Shown here piece by piece: positions 28,209 to 37,240 of a stretch of DNA of 64,000 bases (position 1 is the stretch's first letter; each line of letters opens with the position of its first letter). A model generated the notes under the pieces. The model was not told where the DNA came from. It was given only the letters and a program-made list of their open reading frames with translations, and made no database searches. Location of the stretch: NCBI RefSeq assembly GCF_900112245.1, contig NZ_FOYX01000001.1, positions 1-64,000 of the forward strand. The letters run 5' to 3'. The position numbers and the translations under genes are program-made. This DNA comes from Maribacter stanieri (lineage in GTDB: Bacteria > Bacteroidota > Bacteroidia > Flavobacteriales > Flavobacteriaceae).

Positions 28209-30698
28209 ATGAAAAGAAAATTACTATTAAAATTATTACTCCTATTATGTGTTCTTGGCTACCAAAATGCCGACGCACAAATCTTTAAAAAGAAGAAAAA
28301 AGATACTGAGCAAGAAGCTGGCAAATCATCAAAAGATAAAATTCAACCTTACAATAAGGTAATTACCAAAGATGCCATAAGTGATACCGGACTTTTCACA
28401 ACACATATAGTTGATGAAAATCACTTCTTTGAAATTCCAGATTCTCTTTTCAACAAAGAAATGTTGATGGTTAGTAGAATATCGAAAACCGCTTCTGGTA
28501 TAGGTTTCGGAGGCGGAAAAATCAATACACAGGTTTTACGATGGGAAAAGAAAGATAAAAAAGTGTTGCTTCGTGTTGTATCCCATGACGTAGTTGCTGC
28601 AGATTCTCTTCCGGTACATGAGGCTGTAGTAAATTCAAACTTTGAACCTGTACTTTTTTCCTTTGACATTAAAGCTGTTCAGAAAGATTCACTGAATTCT
28701 TCAACAGTAATTGAGATCAACGACATATTCACAAAAGATACCAAAGCTTTTGGTATGCCAGAGCAGTATAGAAAACGTTATAAAGTTTCTCGTTTAGATG
28801 AAGGTAGAGGATATATTGAAACGATCAAGAGTTATCCTTTAAATGTAGAAGTACGTCACGTAAAAACATATTTGGCAAGTAATTCTCCAAGCAATTCTAC
28901 ATTGGGATCTATTTCTGTAGAAATCAACAACTCCATGATTTTACTTCCTAAAGAGCAAATGAAACGTCGTTATTTTGACGAGCGTGTTGGTTGGTTTGCC
29001 AGAGGTCAAGTAGATTATGGTTTAGATGCCCAAGAAAGTAAGACTATTAAATTTCTTGATAGATGGCGTTTAGAAGTTAAAGATGAAGACCTTGAAAAAT
29101 TTAAAAATGGCGAACTCGTTGAGCCTAAAAAACAAATCATCTACTATGTAGATAGAGCTACACCTAAAAAATGGGTGCCGTTCATTAAACAAGGTATAGA
29201 AGATTGGCAAGTTGCTTTTGAGGCTGCAGGTTTCAAAAATGCAATTATTGCCAAAGAGCCACCAACTGTAGAAGAAGATCCAGAATGGTCTCCTGAAGAT
29301 ATACGCTATTCTGTAGTGCGTTATTTAGCATCACCAATACCTAATGCTAATGGACCACATGTTAGTGATCCACGAAGTGGTGAGATATTGGAATCTGATA
29401 TTAATTGGTACCATAACGTAATGACTCTTTTAAGAAATTGGTATTTCGTGCAAACAGCGACCATAAATCCTGCTGCTAGAGGCGTTTCCTTCGATGATGA
29501 TGTAATGGGCAGGTTAATTCGATTTGTATCATCTCATGAAGTAGGACATACTCTAGGTCTGCCACATAACATGGGTAGTAGTGTTGCTTACCCTGTAGAT
29601 TCGCTTCGTTCTAAAACTTTTACAAAGAAATACGGCACCGCTCCATCGATAATGGATTATGCCCGTTTCAACTATATAGCCCAACCTGGTGATGAAGGTG
29701 TCGCATTAATGCCTGACATTGGTGTTTATGACAAGTATGCTATTCAATGGGGTTACAAGCCAATCTTGAACACTACTGCAGAGGAAGAAAAATCAATATT
29801 AGATAAATGGATTACAGCTCATAGTGGTGACCCATTATATCGTTTTGGCCATCAACAGGTAGGAGATATCGTTGACCCTAGCTCGCAAACCGAAGATTTA
29901 GGTGATGATGCAATGAAGGCAAGTGAATATGGTATTGCCAATTTAAAAAGGATTGTTCCTAAATTAATTGAATGGACAGCCGAGGATGGTAAGAACTACG
30001 AAGACCTAAATAAATTATACGGTCAAGTATTCTCCCAATTCAATAGATACATGGGCCATGTTTCCAACAACATAGGTGGGGTTTACGAAAACCATAAAAC
30101 TTATGATCAAGAAGGAGCGGTATATACTGCAGTTCCTAAAGCCCATCAACAAAAAGCAATGGCGTTTTTACAAAAGCAATTATTTAATACGCCTATGTGG
30201 ATGTTAGATCAAGATATTCTTGACCGTACAGAGTATTCAGGATTCTTAGAGCAAATGCGTTCTATGCAAGTACGTACACTTAATAATGTACTTAGCTTAG
30301 GAAAAATGGCTAGATTAATTGAATATGAAACCATAAATAAGACCGAAGCCTATACATTGGTTCAAATGATGAGCGAACTAAGAAAGGGTATTTGGTCTGA
30401 AACAAAAAGCGGCAAATCAATTGATACCTATAGAAGAAACCTTCAAAAAGCACATATTGATCGCTTGGAATACCTATTGACCGCAGAAAACCAAGCAAAG
30501 GCTTCAGATTTTGGTGGCTACAGAAAATCAACAGTTGTCAACACCAGTCAATCTGATATTAGAACTATAGCGAGAGCAGAATTAAATATTTTGAAACGAG
30601 ATATTAGAAATGCGAAAAATAGAACATATGATATGATGACAAAATATCATTACGACGATGTTTCTGAGCGTATTAACGTCATTCTTGACCCAAAATAA
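28209..30698 (+). CDS. Secreted zinc metalloprotease (DUF5117/DUF5118 type)
   Basis: About 829 residues from the Met at 28209, which opens a signal peptide (MKRKLLLKLLLLLCVLGYQNADAQ); 17 further codons upstream are open but unlikely. A Lys-rich segment follows. The catalytic motif SHEVGHTLGLPHNMGSS near residue 450 is an extended HExGHxLGLxHN zinc site of the metzincin kind, with a downstream Met-turn-like segment (SIMDYARFNY). The flanking beta regions match the DUF5117/DUF5118 arrangement common in Bacteroidota. The protein is about 830 residues, normal for the family. It probably acts in the periplasm or outside the cell; its natural substrate is unknown. Confidence 0.88.
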   Translation: MKRKLLLKLLLLLCVLGYQNADAQIFKKKKKDTEQEAGKSSKDKIQPYNKVITKDAISDTGLFTTHIVDENHFFEIPDSLFNKEMLMVSRISKTASGIGFGGGKINTQVLRWEKKDKKVLLRVVSHDVVAADSLPVHEAVVNSNFEPVLFSFDIKAVQKDSLNSSTVIEINDIFTKDTKAFGMPEQYRKRYKVSRLDEGRGYIETIKSYPLNVEVRHVKTYLASNSPSNSTLGSISVEINNSMILLPKEQMKRRYFDERVGWFARGQVDYGLDAQESKTIKFLDRWRLEVKDEDLEKFKNGELVEPKKQIIYYVDRATPKKWVPFIKQGIEDWQVAFEAAGFKNAIIAKEPPTVEEDPEWSPEDIRYSVVRYLASPIPNANGPHVSDPRSGEILESDINWYHNVMTLLRNWYFVQTATINPAARGVSFDDDVMGRLIRFVSSHEVGHTLGLPHNMGSSVAYPVDSLRSKTFTKKYGTAPSIMDYARFNYIAQPGDEGVALMPDIGVYDKYAIQWGYKPILNTTAEEEKSILDKWITAHSGDPLYRFGHQQVGDIVDPSSQTEDLGDDAMKASEYGIANLKRIVPKLIEWTAEDGKNYEDLNKLYGQVFSQFNRYMGHVSNNIGGVYENHKTYDQEGAVYTAVPKAHQQKAMAFLQKQLFNTPMWMLDQDILDRTEYSGFLEQMRSMQVRTLNNVLSLGKMARLIEYETINKTEAYTLVQMMSELRKGIWSETKSGKSIDTYRRNLQKAHIDRLEYLLTAENQAKASDFGGYRKSTVVNTSQSDIRTIARAELNILKRDIRNAKNRTYDMMTKYHYDDVSERINVILDPK

Positions 30699-30796
30699 GA
30701 ACACGTAAAAACATCGATTAAATGCACCTATCGATGAAAAACCAATATCATCGATGAATGTAATCTGTTTACCACATATTAGATATCCTAAACATC

Positions 30797-30829
30797 AAAA
30801 AAAGCCCATTACACAACAATGGGCTTTTT
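30797..30829 (+). terminator. Intrinsic terminator after the metalloprotease
   Basis: AAAAAAGCCCATT and AATGGGCTTTTT form a strong hairpin with T-run. Confidence 0.88.
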
Positions 30830-30878
30830 CATGCGTTATTGTTTTTTAGATTAGCAATGAATTTAAAACCCCCAAATC

Positions 30879-31058
30879 ATGACCAACAAATTAAAGAGTC
30901 TTATTTACTTAGCTTGTTTTATCTGTGCTTCTGTGGTATACCACCAAAACACAAATGATAATGTACAAGAGGATATTGTGAATACTACTTACGAACAAGA
31001 TGTTGATATAGTTATCAATCCCTACAAAAACATTGAGGGCAGGACTCAACAGAATTAA
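30879..31058 (+). CDS. Small secreted or membrane-anchored protein of unknown function (59 aa)
   Basis: A 59-residue reading frame starting MTNKLKSLIYLACFICASVV, that is two Lys then a hydrophobic segment as in a signal peptide or anchor, followed by a short polar tail ending NPYKNIEGRTQQN. It is isolated between a terminator at 30797-30829 and another at 31084-31112, so it forms a one-gene transcription unit of its own. That placement, rather than homology, is the main argument that it is real. I recognise no family. Confidence 0.55.
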   Translation: MTNKLKSLIYLACFICASVVYHQNTNDNVQEDIVNTTYEQDVDIVINPYKNIEGRTQQN

Positions 31059-31083
31059 AAAACATTAAAGAACTTACCTACTT

Positions 31084-31112
31084 AAAAGCGCGGCCCTAAA
31101 GCCGCGCTTTTT
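31084..31112 (+). terminator. Intrinsic terminator after the 59-residue gene
   Basis: AAAAGCGCGGC-CCTAAA-GCCGCGCTTTTT: an unusually GC-rich stem for this genome with an immediate T-run. Confidence 0.9.
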
Positions 31113-31220
31113 GATTTTTAAAACTTTCCTAATCTCGTTAAATATTTACTAAAGTGATTATGATCCTTAAACCTATCTGTAAAATTCATGTCCAAGTAAC
31201 AAATACAAAAAATAAAAAAC

Positions 31221-31676
31221 ATGAAAAAATTAGTAATGGCCATATTAATAATGGCAGGCATAACCGCAAGCGCACAAGATTATAGTAAAAAAGGAAACAG
31301 AGGCGATATGAAGGATTTTACTCCAGAACAAATTGCAACTATCCAGACAAAAAAAATGACTTTGGCTTTAGACTTAAATGATTCTCAGCAAGCAAAAATC
31401 AAACAGATTCTAACTGAAGATGCGAAGACCAGAAAGGCTAAAATGACCGAAAGAAAAGCCAGTAAGGAAGAAGGTAAAAAAGTAGTGACGGCAGATGAAA
31501 AATACGCTATGGCAAATGAGCGATTAGATCATGAAATTGCACGTAAAAAAGAAATGAAATCTATACTTAATGATGACCAATTTGAAAAATGGGAAAAAAT
31601 GAGTAATAGAAAAAAAATGCGCGGTCATAACAAAGAAAGGGACGGCAAGAATGGAAAACGTACTTCTAGAGATTAA
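31221..31676 (+). CDS. DUF4890-like (Spy/CpxP-like) secreted protein
   Basis: 151 residues: signal peptide MKKLVMAILIMAGITASAQ, then a highly charged, Lys-rich helical protein with the repeated pattern FTPEQIATIQTKKMTLALDLND and LNDDQFEKWEKM. This is the DUF4890 arrangement, related in style to the LTxxQ-bearing Spy/CpxP chaperones of the periplasm. The tail is extremely basic. A chaperone or envelope-stress role is an inference from that resemblance. It is a single-gene unit with its own terminator. Confidence 0.75.
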   Translation: MKKLVMAILIMAGITASAQDYSKKGNRGDMKDFTPEQIATIQTKKMTLALDLNDSQQAKIKQILTEDAKTRKAKMTERKASKEEGKKVVTADEKYAMANERLDHEIARKKEMKSILNDDQFEKWEKMSNRKKMRGHNKERDGKNGKRTSRD

Positions 31677-31693
31677 TATTAAAAAATCAGGAT

Positions 31694-31726
31694 AAAAAAA
31701 AGACTTGCTTTGGGCAGGTCTTTTTT
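31694..31726 (+). terminator. Intrinsic terminator after the DUF4890 gene
   Basis: AAAAAAGACTTGC and GCAGGTCTTTTTT pair with one G-T wobble and end in a T-run. Confidence 0.8.
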
Positions 31727-31770
31727 GCATTTAATCGATTTGCAAATTCCTCTCCATAGCCCCAAAAACG

Positions 31771-31790
31771 TACTATAATGCACTATAATG
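31771..31790 (+). repeat. Tandem direct repeat of ACTATAATG
   Basis: Two perfect copies of ACTATAATG lie one base apart, 143 bases before the start of the large polysaccharide-type lipoprotein gene, followed by a near-perfect 18-base inverted repeat (31791-31808, ATTCATTC/GGATGAAT). They may be regulator-binding sites. Confidence 0.45.
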
Positions 31791-31863
31791 ATTCATTCAT
31801 GGATGAATTTGAATATTTGACCAATAAATTTCAATGCCCTATCATTATTAAAGTACTTAGTTA

Positions 31864-31917
31864 GTTCTAATTGAGAACCAAACATTTTTTGTTTCAAAGG
31901 CGGTCTCTAATTAGAAC
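31864..31917. promoter_or_regulatory. Paired palindromic operator-like sites
   Basis: Two related dyads, GTTCTAATTGAGAAC (31864-31878) and GTCTCTAATTAGAAC (31903-31917), lie about 38 bases apart and end 15 bases before the ATG at 31933. Each is palindromic, and they also pair with each other as a long imperfect inverted repeat around a 22-base loop. They look like a double operator or a leader hairpin. Confidence 0.55.
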
Positions 31918-31932
31918 TTAAGACACCAAGCC

Positions 31933-34900
31933 ATGATAGCAAAAAAAATAGGTTATTTATCACTACTTATAGCCTTTAGCTTGTTGACCAGTTGCCAACA
32001 GGAATTATACAAGTCTAACAATAAATTTAATATTCCAGAAAAAAGTACGGAGGAGCCTCTTGTACAATTCTTAATTGAACCTACAAATTATAGCGCTATT
32101 CTTGAAACCGAGAATTTAGCAAAGGCTTTAGACTATTCCAAAATTGCACATAAAACGCTATGGGTAAATCAATTCAACGAGAAACTTAATATTTCACCGA
32201 CTACAAGAGTGATAACTGTTCACGAAACTGCTGGTTTAAGTACTACTGCCATAGATAGCCTTTTAAAATTCGTATCTAAGGGCGGAACACTTTTCGTTAC
32301 CAAAGCAGCTAAAGATGAACGTTTATCTTACTTTTTTGGAATGACACCAGATGCTGACTGGAGTACGAATAGAGAAGCATCAGGGTTGTTCTTCAATAAA
32401 GCCCTATTCCCTGGTATGCAAGGGCGTGGTTTTGATAACAAAACAGTTCACCTTGGTTTTGATGGCTCTAACTTTTCTAGTCACGTAAATGTTTTAGTAG
32501 CCGCCCACAACAACAAAAACTACCCTGTCTTAATAGAAAATAGAATAGGCAATGGAAAAGTAATTCTTTACAACTCATCTCAAATTCTAAAAAAGGAAAT
32601 GAGAGGCCTTTTATTTTCCGCAAGTTTATTAGGGCTAGAGGGTATTCCTTATCCAATTGCAAATATTGGAACTTTATTTCTCGATGATTTTCCAGCCGCT
32701 ATGTATGATGATAACGGAAAAGCCATCAACATACAAAATGGCATCAGTAAATCTGAGATGTTAAAAGCAGACTGGTGGCCTAAAATGAAGAAATTTGCAC
32801 AAGAAGAAGATATAAAATACTCTGCTTATGTAACTTTTAATGCTAATGAAAAAAACACTGGCGATGCTAATTTTAAAAGTTGGGATCAAACCGGATTATT
32901 AGATGGTAAAAATGAGAATGGCACCAACAAATGGCTTACCAACGAATTTACCAATATAGGTCATGAACTTGGTTTTCGTGGTTATAATGACCTTCCGCTT
33001 TCTAAAAAGTTATGGAAAGACACTGATCTAATTCTAGATAACGCCAAAGCTTCTGCTAATAAATGGGAAGACGATGTATCAAAAACATTACCAAGCTCAT
33101 ACGCAGCCCCAGACAATCAAATAGATAGTCTAGGTCTTATAGCTTTAAAGAAAGGTTTTCCTAGCTTAAATTTTGTACATACTTCTTTTTCAGGAGATGT
33201 TTATGAAGGTGGAAATAGAGAGTTTGACCCAGACCCATTAAACAATAGGTTTTTTGACTACCCACGTTTAAGCAGCGGATATGAAATATCCCAAAAAGAT
33301 CAATGGGCATTAGAATCTACTTACCTATATACCGGGATTTGGTCACATGTATTAAATACCAATGATATTCTAAAAATTGGAAGTACAACGAACGCTATTG
33401 GTGAACTAAAAAAGCATATTGTAGATTATAAGCGAAGACACCCTTACATGAAGTTTTTAACTGCCAAACAATCTACAGAAGCAGCTATGGACTGGCGTTA
33501 CCAAAGTATACGCCACTTAAGTTACGAGGGGCAATACGAAGTTTCCAGTTCTTTAAATTCTGACGAAAAAAAGGACTCTTATTGGCTAATGTATGTTGAA
33601 GAACATAACAATGTTAAGGTACATGAACAATTATTCTTTAACCAAGTTGAGTTTAGTTCGGTTCCTTTATTGAACGGTTTTCTGTATAGCATTAAAACCA
33701 ACACCCCAAATATTAGTGTACCAGATATTCGACCAGAAATAAGAATACTTATAGGCACAACCTCAACTTTAATTACCAATACAAAAAACGATTATAAATC
33801 GTATAATAAGAGTAAGCAAACTATGGTTCCATTAAAGCAAAAAATCGACAGATTGGTTGTGGAAGAAAAAACAGAACAGGCAACAAATTTAATGGAGAAG
33901 TTATTTAAGGATAATAAATTTATTAATGTCAAACAAATAGTTACTTATGCCGAAGGGATGGAAGCACAAGGAAAAACCGAGGAATTGTGGTCTCAATTAA
34001 ATGGCATGTACCTTAAAAATCCTTCTAGCTCTTATGCAGATTTTTCTAGAAATATTAGCACCGTAAGTAATTATCCATCGCCTGCTGTCAAAAAAATGTG
34101 GATGGAGAGACAAATGGAATGGGGACAAAATGACGTAGCTATTCTAAAAGAATATTATCAGGATTTCAATACTGACGACAACACCAAAATCATAGAACAA
34201 GTCTTAGAAGTACTATATACTTTAGAACCCACTGAAGCGAATAAATTGACCTATTACGAATTTCTAGTAAAGTCTAATTACGAAGATCTTTTGAGCAAAC
34301 TTGATGCTATTGAACCCTGCAGTATTTCTAATAAAGATTTAGCAACTTCAATTAGCCATGTCTATGCCAATAAACTAAATTTTGAAAAGGCAGAATTATG
34401 GCAAAAATGCGGGAATATTTCTCCGGAAGTTGTTAAAGAGTGGAAGGAAAAAACGAAAACTATAGCAAGCAAAAAGTTTACAGATTTCGAATATTACACA
34501 AGATACTTATTGGTCAATGATCCAGATAAGGCGGTTGAAGAATTACAGGATATTGAACCTTGTAGACCAGACCTTATAAGGATATCTAAAAATATAGCAT
34601 TATTATTTGCGCAATATACCCAATACCAAAAAGCATTAGATTGGAGTACCTGTACCAATACTATACCCATATCAAAATTGCTAGATTGGAATTTAGAATT
34701 TGCCAATGGTAGATATCTAAAGAAAGTATATGCTGACCATATAGAAAAAAATCCTAGAGATTATAAAACTATGAACCACATGGTGAAGTTGCTATTATTA
34801 AAAGGTGATGTAAACGGTGCCGGTGAAATTGCCATGAACATACCATCTTCTAAAATTGATTCTGATTTTAAAATAGCTTTTAACAATGAGGTGAAAACTG

Positions 34901-35862
34901 AATCTGACGATAAACAATCACTATACATAAGTAAATTCAAAATTCTAATGGATGATGCTATTGTCAAAAAATCAGAGATTGAAGCAAGAAAAAAGAAAGG
35001 CCATTCTATAGGTCTAACTTCTACTGCTATAGCCGATGAGTTTAACCCTACATTATTTAACAATGCTTTCAATTTTGGATTTTACAATACAAAATTAGAT
35101 TTTCATCAGTTCTCTATTGTTCAAGGTACTGCATATTCTGTTTTAAAAGACACATTGGTACCAAATGATATAGGTAGAGATTTATTGGGTGTAGAATATA
35201 TGTACAAGAAGGAATCTAACGAAAAAAGTCCGTTTTATGTTGGTGCAAAAGTAGAACTTGACAACTTCAATAAATTATTCTTTCACGTAAAAACGGGTAT
35301 AGATTTTATTGGAGACAACAACAAATCTTCTTTAGCTCTTAAAACTAATCCTGTTACTACCGGACCTGGATATGATTTAAACATCTATGATATTCAAGTT
35401 AAGGCTACGCAAGAATTTGAGTATTCCCAGAACTTGAATCACGAATTTTATGTGAAAGGAGATTATTATACAGATAGTCAATACTACGCAGTGGGCGGCA
35501 CAAGGTTAGAATACAATCTAATTAATTTAGATAAGTTTAAAATTGGCCCTTTGGCTGAAGGCGCCTATGGTGTTGGTTCTGAAGACAGAAGAAACGGATT
35601 TCCATACTGGTTAACAGAAGATAGACTTTTTGCCGGTGGAGGATTACAGTTACAGTTAGGAAATGAAGATTCAGATTTTAATCTAAAAAGTGACTTCTCA
35701 CTTTTTGCAGAACAAGACGAACCTACTTTTCAACGGTATGAAGGTGAATTGTCTTATAGAATTAAAAACTTTACTACTATCAATTTAAACTACTCTTACT
35801 TTACTATAGACCAATTTTTCTCAAATGCTGTTCAGTTGGGTGTTCAGTACAATTTCAAATAA
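31933..35862 (+). CDS. Lipoprotein fusing a DUF2194/deacetylase-like region, helical repeats and an outer-membrane barrel
   Basis: 1309 residues. Signal peptide with lipidated Cys21 (LLTSCQQ). Residues about 40-235 look like a glutamine-amidotransferase-like beta-alpha domain (KGGTLFVTKAAKDER). About 240-620 resembles DUF2194/polysaccharide-deacetylase barrels: GTLFLDDFPAAM near 250 and NIGHELGFRGYND near 341 recall the first two metal-site motifs of that fold. About 640-1010 is all-helical with TPR-like spacing. About 1030-1309 is a beta-barrel (alternating aromatic/polar strands, C-terminal LGVQYNFK). The combination recalls separate exopolysaccharide deacetylases (PelA, PgaB) and TPR-plus-porin exporters (PelB, PgaA) in one chain. 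No glycosyltransferase is nearby. The barrel and lipobox are clear; the catalytic assignment is an inference. Confidence 0.65.
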   Translation: MIAKKIGYLSLLIAFSLLTSCQQELYKSNNKFNIPEKSTEEPLVQFLIEPTNYSAILETENLAKALDYSKIAHKTLWVNQFNEKLNISPTTRVITVHETAGLSTTAIDSLLKFVSKGGTLFVTKAAKDERLSYFFGMTPDADWSTNREASGLFFNKALFPGMQGRGFDNKTVHLGFDGSNFSSHVNVLVAAHNNKNYPVLIENRIGNGKVILYNSSQILKKEMRGLLFSASLLGLEGIPYPIANIGTLFLDDFPAAMYDDNGKAINIQNGISKSEMLKADWWPKMKKFAQEEDIKYSAYVTFNANEKNTGDANFKSWDQTGLLDGKNENGTNKWLTNEFTNIGHELGFRGYNDLPLSKKLWKDTDLILDNAKASANKWEDDVSKTLPSSYAAPDNQIDSLGLIALKKGFPSLNFVHTSFSGDVYEGGNREFDPDPLNNRFFDYPRLSSGYEISQKDQWALESTYLYTGIWSHVLNTNDILKIGSTTNAIGELKKHIVDYKRRHPYMKFLTAKQSTEAAMDWRYQSIRHLSYEGQYEVSSSLNSDEKKDSYWLMYVEEHNNVKVHEQLFFNQVEFSSVPLLNGFLYSIKTNTPNISVPDIRPEIRILIGTTSTLITNTKNDYKSYNKSKQTMVPLKQKIDRLVVEEKTEQATNLMEKLFKDNKFINVKQIVTYAEGMEAQGKTEELWSQLNGMYLKNPSSSYADFSRNISTVSNYPSPAVKKMWMERQMEWGQNDVAILKEYYQDFNTDDNTKIIEQVLEVLYTLEPTEANKLTYYEFLVKSNYEDLLSKLDAIEPCSISNKDLATSISHVYANKLNFEKAELWQKCGNISPEVVKEWKEKTKTIASKKFTDFEYYTRYLLVNDPDKAVEELQDIEPCRPDLIRISKNIALLFAQYTQYQKALDWSTCTNTIPISKLLDWNLEFANGRYLKKVYADHIEKNPRDYKTMNHMVKLLLLKGDVNGAGEIAMNIPSSKIDSDFKIAFNNEVKTESDDKQSLYISKFKILMDDAIVKKSEIEARKKKGHSIGLTSTAIADEFNPTLFNNAFNFGFYNTKLDFHQFSIVQGTAYSVLKDTLVPNDIGRDLLGVEYMYKKESNEKSPFYVGAKVELDNFNKLFFHVKTGIDFIGDNNKSSLALKTNPVTTGPGYDLNIYDIQVKATQEFEYSQNLNHEFYVKGDYYTDSQYYAVGGTRLEYNLINLDKFKIGPLAEGAYGVGSEDRRNGFPYWLTEDRLFAGGGLQLQLGNEDSDFNLKSDFSLFAEQDEPTFQRYEGELSYRIKNFTTINLNYSYFTIDQFFSNAVQLGVQYNFK

Positions 35863-35878
35863 AAAAATAATCACGCAT

Positions 35879-35911
35879 AAAAAAAGAGCCTTGCATAAGG
35901 GCTCTTTTTTT
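35879..35911. terminator. Bidirectional intrinsic terminator
   Basis: AAAAAAAGAGCCTT and AAGGGCTCTTTTTTT pair with a single bulged G between the convergent large lipoprotein gene and hemL. Confidence 0.87.
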
Positions 35912-35941
35912 ATTTCTGTTATTCATATATAATCTGATTTG

Positions 35942-37222
35942 CTATAAGTCGATTTCCTTTAGTGCATTTATAGTTGCATCTAAATCTTCATAACTTAATG
36001 CATCATTTAGAAAATAACTTTCAAAGGCACTTGGAGGTAGATAAATTCCTCTTTCTAACAAACCGTGAAAATATTTCTTGAAGGTGTCGTTATCACCTTT
36101 TGCAGAAGATGCGAAATCAACCACAGGCTCATCGGTAAAATGGACGGAGATCATACTACCAAAACGATTGATTTGATGCGGTACATTTTTCTCCGTAAGC
36201 ACTTTCCCAATACCTTTATGTAAATATGCTGTTTTCTCTGCTAGACTTTTAAATACTTCCGGGGCATTGTTCAACTCGGTCAACATTGCCAAACCAGCAC
36301 TCATGGCAAGTGGATTTCCACTTAAAGTTCCTGCTTGATATACAGGACCATCAGGCGCTAGATAATCCATTATTTCTGTTCGCGCAGCAAAAGCACCTAC
36401 TGGCAAACCACCACCAATGACTTTTCCATAAGTAACAATATCAGCTTTTATATTCAATACTTCTTGGGCACCGCCTTTTCCTAAACGGAAACCCGTCATT
36501 ACCTCGTCAAATATCAATAAGATATTTTCTTGGGTACATATTTCCCGTAATCCTTTTATAAACTCATCGGTAGGCACAATGCAACCCATATTACCGGCTA
36601 TAGGCTCTATAATAATTGCAGCTAATTCACCTTTATTTGCTTGAACCAATTCTTTGACCCCAGCCAAATCATTATACGCTGCCAACAATGTATCTTTTGC
36701 CGTGCCCTGGGTAACACCTGGACTATTAGGACTACCAAAAGTTACGGCCCCACTACCCGCTTGAATTAAAAACGAATCTGAATGCCCGTGGTAGCAACCA
36801 GCAAATTTTATGATTTTGTCTTTACCGGTATAACCCCTTGCCAAACGTACAGCACTCATACAAGCTTCCGTACCGCTATTTACAAACCTTATCTTGTCCA
36901 TATTAGGCACCATAGAGATAGCTAGCTTAGCTAGCTCTGTTTCAATCTCGGTAGGCATACCAAAAGAAGTACCATTTTGCGCTTTTTCAACAACTGCTTT
37001 TATAACAGGTTCATATGCGTGACCTAAAATTAACGGACCCCAAGATGCTATATAGTCAATTAACTTATTGCCATCCTCATCAAATAAATAAGCTCCTTTT
37101 GCTTTCTTTACAAAAATTGGATCACCGCCAACGGCTTTAAATGCACGTACAGGAGAATTTACTCCTCCTGGTATATATTTTTTAGCCTCAGCAAACAAGG
37201 CACTACTTCTTTGATAAATCAT
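35942..37222 (-). CDS. hemL: Glutamate-1-semialdehyde 2,1-aminomutase
   Basis: 426 residues, a PLP enzyme that turns glutamate-1-semialdehyde into 5-aminolevulinate for heme (C5 route). Motifs: [12 protein letters not shown] at the start, [37 protein letters not shown] (PLP-binding Asp) and [17 protein letters not shown], with the Schiff-base Lys. Length is normal. It is the last of four overlapping or closely spaced minus-strand genes, 18 bases after the glucosaminidase gene. Confidence 0.97.
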   Translation of the reverse strand: MIYQRSSALFAEAKKYIPGGVNSPVRAFKAVGGDPIFVKKAKGAYLFDEDGNKLIDYIASWGPLILGHAYEPVIKAVVEKAQNGTSFGMPTEIETELAKLAISMVPNMDKIRFVNSGTEACMSAVRLARGYTGKDKIIKFAGCYHGHSDSFLIQAGSGAVTFGSPNSPGVTQGTAKDTLLAAYNDLAGVKELVQANKGELAAIIIEPIAGNMGCIVPTDEFIKGLREICTQENILLIFDEVMTGFRLGKGGAQEVLNIKADIVTYGKVIGGGLPVGAFAARTEIMDYLAPDGPVYQAGTLSGNPLAMSAGLAMLTELNNAPEVFKSLAEKTAYLHKGIGKVLTEKNVPHQINRFGSMISVHFTDEPVVDFASSAKGDNDTFKKYFHGLLERGIYLPPSAFESYFLNDALSYEDLDATINALKEIDL

Positions 37223-37240
37223 TTCTCTTAATTGATTTTA

